Source: Podochytrium sp. JEL0797
Lineage: Eukaryota; Chytridiomycota; Chytridiomycetes; Chytridiales; Chytriomycetaceae
Reading direction: 5' to 3'
Length of the DNA stretch: 19,331 nt
Assembly (NCBI GenBank): GCA_027596195.1
Contig: JADGJG010000450.1
Span: forward strand, 1 to 19,331
The position numbers were made by a program, and so were the translations under genes. Under the pieces are notes generated by a model. The model made no database searches. It worked only from the letters and a program-made list of their open reading frames with translations, and had not been told where the DNA came from. Shown here in pieces: positions 1 to 8,395 of the stretch. Every line of letters starts with the position of its first letter. Positions within the stretch are counted from its first letter, which is position 1.

Positions 1-580
1 GCTGGAATATTGGGGATTCGCGGCAAATTACGCATTGACGGTCTTGGCGCACACCCCGCGCTTGTCCAAGGGAATTAACAGCCCTCTGGAATCGCTCACG
101 GGACTGCGATCGACTATTCGGCATTTACGCCCTTTTGGCGTCGCCGCGTACTGTATTAACTCCAAACCGCAGCGACGTGCAAACAAACTCGCTCCTATGT
201 CTCGTGAGGCGATCTTTATTGGCACCAACACGCCATGTATCGGTCTCTGTATCGACAAACTATCAAGGAAACAATTCGAGCATTGCCTTGCTGATTGCAA
301 ATTCAACGACAACTTTTACCCATCCCCCACCCGCAAATTACGACGCGTTTTCGTCCTCGCATCCTATGCCTATCAACACCACCACTGCAGACAAAGCTGT
401 CAACGAACATCTCAATCGCATGCAGCAGTTCTCATCGAACCCGTCGGACCCCGAAGTCCTAAAGCTCATGCGCAATTCATCTGCAGTAGCAGCAGCAAAA
501 CGTGCAGTCAACACGCGTTCCGCCAAATCTGGCGCAAATTCGGATTCAATGCTGCAAAACGTTTCGGTATCTTGTTTTTT
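1..580 (+). mobile_element. Truncated Ty1/copia retrotransposon, integrase C-terminal region
   Basis: Reading from base 2 in frame 2 gives a protein starting YWGFAANYALTVLAHTPR, followed by LESLTG, HLRPFGVAAY and EAIFIGTNTPCIGL. This order (tryptophan/alanine helix, P-E-x-L-T-G, L-R-x-F-G, G-x-F-x-G) is the hallmark of the C-terminal part of copia integrase, just before reverse transcriptase. Near base 300-320 the sensible frame shifts from 2 to 3, where a linker-like stretch (HPPPANYDAFSSSH, then DPEVLKLMRNSSAVAAAKRA) runs to a stop at about 584. No reverse transcriptase or RNase H follows, so the copy is truncated on the right and frameshifted; the left part lies outside the window. It is presumably dead. 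Family assignment is from motif recognition only; the right boundary is approximate. Confidence 0.72.
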
Positions 581-767
581 TTAGTATCCCCACCCCCTAC
601 TTCTTTCCCCCTTCAAACGGCTGGCTGCGCCGCGCTGAGACTGATCCCCTCACGAGCAAGTTGGTTGGACGTTGGGTGAGGGAGTCATATGGAGGGCTGG
701 TGGATTGGGGACTCAGCACCCTGGGGAAATCGCACCCTCATGACCAATTCAAATATCGTCATATTAT

Positions 768-798
768 ATTGGGTTCACCCCCAATTGGGTTTGCCCCC
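768..798. repeat. Short tandem duplication, 15-bp unit
   Basis: Two adjacent units, ATTGGGTTCACCCCC and ATTGGGTTTGCCCCC, differ at two positions and are separated by one A. They lie in transposon-rich non-coding DNA. Function unknown; replication slippage is enough to explain them. Confidence 0.6.
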
Positions 799-1246
799 TT
801 TGTGTTGGCACGAATATTCATAGTGGAGCTCCAACCCATTGTTGCAATGCACTTTGGCGCATTGGCGACTGCAGTACTGCATGGGTTATTGGATTATCTG
901 ACTCAGTTACTTCTTCAAATCTCATTCCCAAGGAGCAAATTGCATACGCAGCAAGGAACATGTAGGGCAGCTTGCTGGTGTATTTGAAGTTGCGAGACTC
1001 AGACGACTTGGGCTTCTTTGGGGTACCCATTGACGAATTCTCCCCCGGCATCTACTTTTTCGACCCTCCTTCGCCGCAACCAACCGCTCCTTCCCACAAT
1101 CTCGATGGCACCAGTCAAGAAACGGCAACCACTGACCTCGATGGCACACCAAGTCTGGTACTGTCTGGGACATGGCCACCAGATCAAACCCTGGCGGGAA
1201 TAGAAAAAAACTGGGGGAGGCATTTATGCCGACAGCAGGTAGGGCT

Positions 1247-1263
1247 TGGGTTCAAATCCCGAG
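1247..1263 (+). other. tRNA T-arm / Pol III B-box-like motif
   Basis: The sequence TTGGG-TTCAAAT-CCCGA forms a five-pair stem (one G-U) with a canonical seven-base T loop and contains GGTTCAAATCC, close to the B-box consensus. I cannot fold the upstream 70-90 bases into D and anticodon arms or find a pairing acceptor stem, and no good A box lies at the right distance. It is therefore not a tRNA gene as it stands; a decayed tRNA or tRNA-derived SINE fragment would fit the transposon-rich setting. Chance is possible. Confidence 0.35.
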
Positions 1264-1390
1264 GTGAATTTGGTCCACTGGGTGTGGCCCCCCCGCTGCC
1301 TTAATATGAGGTGTGTCTTAGGATGCTGGACAACAGATAGTCAGGGGTTGGTGAACATCCAATCAATCGCCGGCTTGGGATAGTACCCCC

Positions 1391-3444
1391 ATGCAGTGGG
1401 GTACATGTATATATGTGCTTCCGCATATAGTGAAGCCCAATTCTGGTCCAGTTAAAAAAAAACTGTCTGGGACACCAGTTTCGGATTCACCACTTCCTGA
1501 AGGCGTGGTTTTGACGCACATCCTCCTGGATCCTTTCCATGGCATGGCTCGCATTTCGGAGCAAATTCCATTCTCCCACATCTACCGCTACGCTTTCGTA
1601 TGTGCCTTATGCCCCAAGATCAGCAAAAAGTTGAATCTGTGCTGAAGGCGCAAGGGAAAAGGTTGGAGCCAATGTTGGCCAAGTTGCCAGATTGGGTTTG
1701 CAACTGCATCCGATGCGAGATTCCGCTTCCCGAAAAACTAGCCGAGTGCATCAAGTATGTTCTGAAATATACAGCAACAGCGAAGGCGTTCCTCTTCTTT
1801 CGGACCGAGCCAAACCCGAGTTCAAAAACTTGATCAATCATGCCGAGAAGGGTTGTTTGTCGGATCCTCCTGGAATGAGCATGTACTACGTGTTGAAGCA
1901 GGAGGACAGACATGGGCTCACGGTGTATTGCTGCATCAGGGGAACGAACCGTCTCGAGTCATACCACCAGAAACTCGAAATGCTGTTTGACAGTTGGTGT
2001 GCTTCTCCAGAACTTGCAGCTTGCGGATTGACTCTCATTCGCCACTGGACCAACATCGCCGCCAGTGAACGTAATCGACCCGGCTTTCCAAGAACGGGCC
2101 ATTTTGACCATTACTTGCTCGACCGCGTTCAGGAAATCGGACTCAGACTGACTGGTCGGAAACAGTTCCCTTGGTGGCCCACCTGCGCAATCAAACAACG
2201 TGGGACTTTGGAGTTCGGGTTTGTTCCCATGCTCCCGTCGTCGCAGCAGGATGTCGTTACGACTGATTTGGTGAAGGGATATCCGGACAAGTATGCGTAT
2301 CTGGCGTATCAAACCCGTTCTCTGATCCCAATTCTGGCTGTTCATACTCGCGAGGAGAAGAAACTGTTATCCAAAGTGGTGCCGAGATATTTGGGCGGCT
2401 CGGGTGGTGGTCGGATTTCATCGGCGTCAAAGTTTGATGCAAAAGGAACGGCGACCTTTGTGGAGGAACATTGAGGGGAAAGCTCGGGATATTCTCAGAT
2501 GCTGATGCGAGAACTTTCAAGAAGGCCGATACCCACTTGGAGGATATATATAAAAATTTTGCGTTGCTTAATCCGATTCAAAATCAGAAATACCTCAAAA
2601 TTCCCGAAAACACGCAGTGCCTTCTTTCAATGTGTCATGCATTGGGCAGCCTCAAAGCATCGCAAGTTCCTCCCTGCGACAGCAACTCGATTTTCTTGCA
2701 CTTGATTGGCATTGCTGTTCCCTTGGGTGATCTTGAGAATGAGCATTTCGAACTCGATGACGGCGAGTTACTTGCCTCCGATTGAAAGCGAACCCGCCAT
2801 TGTGGAACCAGATCTCGCAATCAAACACCAAGCGACAGCTGTTCCCCAATTCGCGTTGATCCATGGACTGGCCTCCATTTCCCAGGGTTCCTCATCTGTC
2901 AAAGAGAGTGGATACATGTCCAACTTGTCTTTTAACTTCGTGTTTGGGAAGAAATTCGAAGAGGTGGAACCCAAAAATAGAATCGTGAGTTTTTCTAATT
3001 TCCAACGTTTTACTCGATCTGGTGGCCGCGCTGGGGCCAGCACCATTACCCACTCCAGCAGAGATGCGATATGGTGCAACTGCACTTGACTGGTACATTC
3101 AAGCCACCGACTTTACCAAGCCGGAATCACTACCACGCGCAACAGCGATTGCACAAGCCATCAAGGAAATCCGAAGTAAATGTCTGGGACACAAGGCCTT
3201 CTACGACACTTCTATGGCAACAGAGCAGTCTGAGACCGACGCCATCTTGGCCCGCATCCACCCAAGCAACGACATTCGCGAAGCTGCTACTGGTATCTTT
3301 TCCCATGGCTTCAATCCGACGCGTTTCGACCCCTCCTCGCGGAAGCGGAAGAACAAAACACCACAAGGAGGCGCGTCCCAGCCCTCGCAACCCATCAACT
3401 CCAGTGTCGTCGGCCAAGGAGGCCATCCCCAGCGATCTGGTTGA
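1391..3444 (+). pseudogene. Degenerate transposase-like gene (RNase H-fold D...E type)
   Basis: Coding sense is spread over successive frames. Frame 2 (1391-1600) has VVLTHILLDPFHGMARI; frame 1 (1600-1800) has KVESVLKAQGKRLEPMLAKL; frame 3 (about 1800-2470) has GCLSDPPGM, RGTNRLESYHQKL and a long conserved-looking stretch with GHFDHYLLDRVQEIGL; frame 2 (2471-2770), frame 3 (2770-2990) and frame 1 (3022-3444) continue it. I recall intact fungal proteins with the same order (D-x-F-H, then GCLSDPPG, then RGTNxxEG, then ELAD) as a multicopy, transposon-like family. By analogy with Mutator-type transposases, D at 1529-1531 and E at 1956-1958 could be the second and third catalytic residues; that is inference, and the first D is not found. 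At least five frame changes mean it is a relic. No terminal inverted repeats or target duplications were identified, so the ends are approximate. Confidence 0.6.
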
Positions 3445-3962
3445 TCTAGTCACATGTCCTTAGGTGACACAAGCACTACTTTGCTCCCGCATGCGCAGCA
3501 AACCCACTACCACTCTCCAAACCCACTACTTGAGGGGGTTTTCGCAACCGAAAACACCTTCGTCAGACTGCAATACCTTTTTGACACTGCCGACTCAGCC
3601 AGTCGGTGCATCGCCTATTTTTGGATTTTGGCTTAGAGTCCCCCTCTCCCACGCCTCGCGATGATGTCATGCCTACAGTATGTGTTTAGCTCTGCTGAGG
3701 ATGGCCGCTTGGGTGGAGAGTGTTGAAAAAAGGGTGGGCCTGTTTATTTTTGTTTTGATTTGTTACACCTCTATCGGTTTGCACTTTATTCCGACGTTTG
3801 GCATTTACTTGTTGTATGTGACTGAGAATAATATTATCTGAGGTTGTTTGGGGTTCGTAAGGAATAAAATTAGGGAGTTATGCCTGCTCCGGTCTGCTTG
3901 AGGAGTGGATCCACTGTGAAGTGAATAAAGAAGCCTTGATTCTCACAGCTCAAGCGCGGCTT
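3445..3962. other. Intergenic DNA, no gene recognised
   Basis: Only short, motif-free open frames are present. There is a small direct repeat, CAAACCCACTAC, near 3498 and 3518, and two AATAAA hexamers on the plus strand (3863-3868 and 3924-3929) with no identifiable gene ending before them. The segment 3700-3880 is T-rich. Confidence 0.5.
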
Positions 3963-4208
3963 CTGGACCACGTGAGAGTGGGGCCTTTCATGAGATGAAC
4001 AGCTAAGCATGAAGAGAAAGGTGGCGCGACATGCCATGAAGCTGGACCACGTGAGAGGAGTGGGGCATTGGAGAAGAAGCAGTGGCGGCACACTGGGCCA
4101 AGTAAAATTGGACGTTTGGGAAGAAGCCGTGGCACAGGGGTTCGTATGCACTGGACCACATGAGAGTGAGGCAATTGAGAAGAAACAGCGGCATGAAATG
4201 CGTGGGTA
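3963..4208. repeat. Imperfect direct repeats with CACGTG-type cores
   Basis: Three units begin with the same phrase, CTGGACCACGTGAGAG or a one-base variant, at 3963, 4042 and 4151 (unit lengths 79, 109 and about 58). The second and third share about 45 bp more, including GGCATTGGAGAAGAAGCAG versus GGCAATTGAGAAGAAACAG. The first two carry the palindrome CACGTG (3969-3974, 4048-4053); the third has CACATG (4157-4162). A fourth, isolated CACGTG lies at 4249-4254. No coding frame explains the repeats. They could be decayed tandem duplications or a cluster of basic-helix-loop-helix binding sites; the sequence alone does not decide. Confidence 0.6.
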
Positions 4209-5697
4209 CTGGATGGTGAACTGGAGTGATTTGGGGGTGGGTGGAGAACACGTGTCGGCATGGCGAAAGGAGGAGTGCCAAGGCCTTGTGTTTTTTCCAG
4301 AAACGCAAACTTGAGTCACGACGAATTTTCCGGTTTGTCATGGCCCAGTCCGACCACTCCGCCGAGTGTGCGCCCTCCACTTCGATCCTCCAGCTGCACA
4401 ACTCACCCAGCATATTGTCATACTTTCAATTAACCATTTCTTTGATACGCCATGAAGTTTGCGTATTCAATTTTTGGCCGGATCTTTCAATTCGCTCTTC
4501 TGCGGACACACCAGGACAGTTGCTGGGAATACAAGCGAGCACCTCGTTGATTCCAGTATCGTCCAACCACGAATCGTCTCCGCCATCTCCACAATTTTAT
4601 GCTGGAACAAGTGGATGGCGGTGGGGGGCGTTGAGACGAATGACAATGCCAAATTTGTTGCGATTCGATTCCTTTCAGGTTGCTTTCACGAAAATGGTTC
4701 CGGTGTAAAAGCTTCTCGTCACTTCCTGCGAGCCATCTTTCTGCGGCCGGTGCTGAGGAGTTCGCGCAACGTCCAAGTTTGCTCTCCAACGTCGGAAGGA
4801 TGCTTGTGAAGCTTTGCATCTCTGGCAGCCTCCTCAAAATCTCTTTTCGTTGGGTAATCGATCGTTTTCATCATCCCCCTCCCATTCGTTATGTGACACA
4901 CATCGAAAGGGAAGGAAAAAATACTTTGGAGGTTGGTCGGATTTTTGAAAACAATCGAGCAGATTGGGGGGTATGCTTTTGGATCACAAAAAACACAGCA
5001 GAACACGCACCAAAAATATATTAAAAAAAAGGTAGAATAACATGGTCCCGATGAAGTTGACATGACTCTGCCCATTTTACCATTTGGATCAGGCTCTTAC
5101 ACTCCTTGCTGCTGGTCGTAAAGGGTCACTGCGGCAACAAGAAGGAGGTTCGCGTTGTTTGCGAAAAAATGGACTCAAATCTCAATATGAAATCGTTTCG
5201 AGAAGGTGGGTGTTCGTGGTGGACGCTTTGCGACAACCTTGTTATGAGATGGGGAGGCGGTGGCTGAAAGATCTTATCCAAAATTTCTTTTTCAATTGGA
5301 TCAAGATGCGTCAGATGACCCCATTATCGAGGATCACCCCCACCCATCGGCTTACAACTGGGCTTACAATTGGTGCTGGAAAATGAGGGTTGATCAGAAG
5401 AAACAGGCATTCTTCAAGATTTCAGTCTTGGAAAAGATCAGGGGTGGAGAAGGAATTCCCCCACCCGGCATGGTATCAATTGAGCGCGTGCGGCATTGTG
5501 GGAGGAGGAATTCGAACCCACAAGTTTTTTCTCGATCTCTTCTCATTACTGAGGGTTACTGATATTAGGATAAGGGAAAAGGGGGAAGAGGAGAAAGGAG
5601 GAAGGGAAGGAAAAGGGATCAATTGCCCCCCCATGCATGTGTACGCGAAGCTCACAGTTCAAACAAGGAGGAAAAGAAGAGTCAGAAAAGAAAGACG
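4209..5697. other. Long intergenic stretch, no gene recognised
   Basis: Open frames of up to about 160 codons occur on both strands (for example plus-strand 4226-4708 and 5084-5386) but overlap each other in several frames, show no motif I know, and cannot be joined by convincing splice sites. A-rich runs lie near 5010-5035 and purine-rich DNA at 5570-5620. A short inverted repeat (GGGTGG ... CCACCC) spans 5442-5466, and a second B-box-like match (reverse strand of AATTCGAACCC) lies near 5509-5519, again without a foldable tRNA. Confidence 0.45.
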
Positions 5698-5708
5698 TTT
5701 ATTTTATT
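5698..5708 (-). promoter_or_regulatory. Overlapping polyadenylation signals of the C2H2 gene
   Basis: On the minus strand the sequence reads AATAAAATAAA, two overlapping AATAAA hexamers about 43 bases past the stop codon of the C2H2 gene. Position and sequence suit a 3'-end processing signal; not proven. Confidence 0.5.
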
Positions 5709-5750
5709 GCATTTACAGATAAGGGGGTATAGAAGGACACGCGTTGGTTG

Positions 5751-6554
5751 TCATTCGCACAAAAAGGCAATCGAATTCTTTCGCGGCGCAGACGATGCGG
5801 ACGAAAACGAATTGCTGCGCAAATGATAATCAGTATCCAAATTCCCCATTGTCTGAACCATGAGCATGTTTGGAGGAGAATGTTGCGGCCAGAACTCGGG
5901 CGGAGTGGACGACGCGGAGAGTGTCGGATATTCCGGCACGGCAGACGCGCAGCGTGTAGACATATCCTTGAGTCGCGAGGCTGCTTGTTCTTTGAGCCAG
6001 TCGTCGATTCTGGCGGCAGTCGCGTCTTGGGGGGAGGGTGTGTACGAGCAGTTGTTGTAGTGGAAGGTGTTGTGGGTGGGTGGCTGGACAGTCATGACAG
6101 AACACTTTGGCCTGTATGCGTAGGCGGTAGATTGCATGGAAAGGTATTGTTGTTCGTCGTATCGTCTGCGATGGGCCTTTTGGTGTTGGCTGAAATGGGG
6201 GGCGTGGTATCAAAAACACTGATCGTGACAATGGAAATGACGACAGACTTACTTCATTGCATCGGAACGGTAAAATGCAGACGTGCATCCCGGCACGTTA
6301 CACTTGAATTTCTTGACCCCTTTGCCATGGCTGAGAGAGTGACGGATCAAATGGGCGCTGAGAGAGAGAGAAACAGTGGCGCAGGGTTAAATATACGTTT
6401 TCGTTACAAGCTCATTGATAAAAAATACTCACTTGGTGGTAAAGGCTTTATCGCATCCCTTTTCGATGCACTTATATCGTCTGGGAAGAGTGCTGGAGGG
6501 CGAGGCAGAGCGTGCGTCAGCTTGAAAGTGTTGAGCTTGGTTGATCGAATCCAT
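5751..6554 (-). CDS. Two-finger C2H2 zinc-finger protein
   Basis: Three exons on the minus strand: 6554-6433, 6357-6253 and 6189-5751, with 75- and 63-nt introns (donors GTGAGT and GTAAGT, acceptors CTCAG and TTCAG). The product is 221 residues. Each finger is interrupted by an intron, and splicing restores perfect spacing: finger 1 uses C29, C34, H47 and H51 (C-x4-C-x12-H-x3-H), and finger 2 uses C60, C65, H78 and H82 with the same spacing. The fingers are joined by HGKGVKKFKC, a linker longer than the usual TGEKP type. The first 26 residues are Ser/Ala-rich; after residue 83 there is a basic patch (HRRRYDEQQ) and a Ser/Pro/Asn-rich tail of about 130 residues with no domain I recognise. Most likely a nuclear DNA-binding regulator; target unknown. 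The ATG at 6554 is the first in frame before finger 1. Confidence 0.88.
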
Positions 6555-7080
6555 GTTTTTCGTGAATGATCCGCCCGAGTGGAAGTAAGCTGGCCTTTTA
6601 TTCCTTTGCTGGCGGAGATGCGAAAATTTCGTTTCGTGGATTCCTTTCCGATCAGGTTGTAGTCACAGGGTTCAATTGCTGATTTTAAACCTCTTTCAGG
6701 TTCAACCCAATCAACACATATCAAGCCGGGGTCATGTGCCGGTCGAACCGTGTGATCCTTTTTCCAGAAATTCGATTGATCACAAAACCCAGAATTATTG
6801 CGCAATCAGCCAGCAAGTGGGTAGTGATATCTCTTGATCCCAAGTTTTATTTTCAAAATAATGCTTTTTGGGTCCAGGCCCGTTGTTTGTTCCAGCAAGG
6901 TTCCTCGAGACTGAGTGGAATTGACGCCTTGATGCAGCTGAACCACTCATCAATCTCCCGATAACAAGCCCTTCCAATCAATCGGTCCCGGGAGGCTCAT
7001 TCTTTTTGTGAAGGCTTTCGTGGGGGCCTTTTTTCGGAGCCCCTTGGGGTTTGAAAGCAGTTGTAACTTTGGATTATCAC
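6555..7080. other. Intergenic region upstream of the C2H2 gene
   Basis: This gap lies between the start of the C2H2 gene and the 3' end of PIG-C, both on the minus strand, so it holds the C2H2 promoter. I see no convincing coding region, no repeats, and no motif I can assign to a named factor. Confidence 0.5.
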
Positions 7081-7086
7081 TTTATT
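7081..7086 (-). promoter_or_regulatory. Polyadenylation signal of PIG-C
   Basis: AATAAA on the minus strand, 19 bases after the PIG-C stop codon and in an A/T-rich context. Canonical hexamer in the expected position. Confidence 0.55.
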
Positions 7087-7105
7087 ATTAATATAAGAAA
7101 AGAAA

Positions 7106-8362
7106 CTATCCACTGCGAAACACGGGCTTGGCTTCATCCCAAGGACCTCGAATCTCACTAAGACAGAAACAAATCAGCGAGACGTTGTACACCGTAACAA
7201 CACTCCCCTCCACAAAGAATAAAAGACTCAACTCCTTGTACTTTTGCACTCCTAAGAACCACAACGGACACCCAAACGTGACAAACAGCAAAACTGACGC
7301 GTGAACCCCACACACGGCCCACGATACCGTGCTCACGGCCCAGATACTGATGAGGGCAAGAAAGATCGCGAGAGGGATGTCGTTTGTTTTGGACCATGCC
7401 TTGTTGAAGTGGGGAGGTTAACAGGAGTGCATTTACTTGCCAGAGGAATATCCCACCCGCAGAGATCGCCGAAGAATGGGAAACAGGGCAAAGATTTCAA
7501 TCGAAAGAGACATCAGGCTGAAGACTTTGAGGTTGTCAGAGAGTCGCGACGACAGTAATACGGAGGCGAATATCGCCGCGTTGATGGAGAATGAGTCCGG
7601 GTATCTGGTTTCGGATGATAAGAAAGGTGCTCTACGACGACCAAAAGAACGGTCCGTAAACGTGGTTCGGCGATTTCCAGGAACCATTCGCGCCACACAG
7701 AAGAATTAACGCATGCACCCACGCAGGCTATTGAAATCCGACATATGCATATCCGCTCAAATCCACACTGAAGCGATCGCTGCCTTTCCACTGCAATTCA
7801 AAATCCATAACCCTCACCTCACAGTATTCACATTCACATCGCCATAATCTCCAAACAGCAAATTCATGCCCAGCAATCCACAACTCAGGGCCCAAATCGT
7901 ATCATCGGACGTGTCTTTAGTCAACGTTTTGAGAATCGGCGTCAACCCGAGCACAATGAGTTCCAGCAACACCCCACCCTTCACAACTTTCCACCACACC
8001 TGAGGCGTCGATTGATTCTGGAGCGACAAGACGATGGTCACGCCGAGGAACACGCATATTAGGCTGACGGCAAGGAGAGCCGGGAGCAGTGAGTGGTTTG
8101 AGGCGGGGAGGGTTGAGCCAAAGAGGGCGACAAAGAGGGAGAGAAAGGAGGCGATGGCGGAGAGTTGCTGAGATATGACACAGGATTGGGCCACAAGGGG
8201 CCAGTAGGAGTGTGCTTTGACGTTGACTGGGGGTGGGAATGGGTTTCAAATTGGTTTCAAAAGCAGGGAAATCAACGCACCGTTGCGCTTGAGGTTCCTG
8301 AGAAAGTGGGGCGAAACGTGGTTGTCGGGGAGATCGGATGACTTGTAGAGAGTTTGGTGCAT
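7106..8362 (-). CDS. GPI2: PIG-C/Gpi2, subunit of GPI N-acetylglucosaminyltransferase
   Basis: Five exons on the minus strand: 8362-8281, 8226-7818, 7604-7457, 7399-7233 and 7157-7106; introns 54, 213, 57 and 75 nt. The product is 285 residues, close to human PIG-C (297). PIG-C is an ER-membrane subunit of the complex that moves GlcNAc from UDP-GlcNAc to phosphatidylinositol, the first step of GPI-anchor synthesis. Diagnostic stretches are an N-terminal LPDNHVSPHFLRNLKRN, then LTPILKTLTKDTSDDTI (about 122-138), SINAAIFASVLLSSRL, IEIFALFPIL, and the C-terminal GPWDEA (273-278). Most of the rest is hydrophobic, fitting multiple membrane helices. Exon joins were chosen because they restore gap-free similarity to the human protein, including the unusual donors GTGGGA (intron 3) and GTTGAG (intron 4). 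Its ATG lies 33 bp from that of the divergent HSF gene. Confidence 0.93.
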
Positions 8363-8395
8363 GTGTGTTTTGTTTTTTTCCTGACTTCACTTCAA
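8363..8395. promoter_or_regulatory. Very short bidirectional promoter interval, PIG-C / HSF
   Basis: Only 33 bp separate the two start codons. The plus strand is T-rich (a run of seven T) and lacks a TATA box. No three-unit heat-shock element (alternating TTC and GAA blocks at correct spacing) is present. Core promoter elements of each gene probably overlap the other's 5' leader or first exon. Confidence 0.5.

Larger units (their letters stand above)
581..1390. other. Non-coding stretch between two transposon remnants
   Basis: No convincing gene in either strand. Open frames here are short and lack recognisable motifs. The stretch holds a 15-bp near-perfect tandem duplication (768-782 and 784-798), a tRNA-like T-arm (1247-1263), and the first of three copies of an 11-mer (1162-1172). 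It may be old transposon sequence, including part of the element downstream, but I cannot prove this. Confidence 0.5.

Noticed and set aside
2544..2555. TATATATAAAAA, TATA-box-like
   Set aside because: It lies inside the coding trail of the transposase relic and no gene starts shortly downstream.
4226..4837. Overlapping open frames on both strands, up to 160 codons
   Set aside because: Three frames are open at once, none has known motifs or conserved-looking composition, and splice joins are arbitrary.
5505..5525. Minus-strand tRNA-like motif (GGGTTCGAATT)
   Set aside because: The flanking bases do not form a proper T stem and no matching acceptor, D or anticodon arm is present upstream on that strand.
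5084..5722. Three overlapping plus-strand frames of about 100 codons
   Set aside because: No recognisable domain; parts are purine-rich low complexity. I could not choose one as coding.
8363..8395. Heat-shock element in the HSF promoter (autoregulation)
   Set aside because: TTCCTGACTTCACTTC has TTC blocks but not alternating TTC/GAA units at correct spacing.
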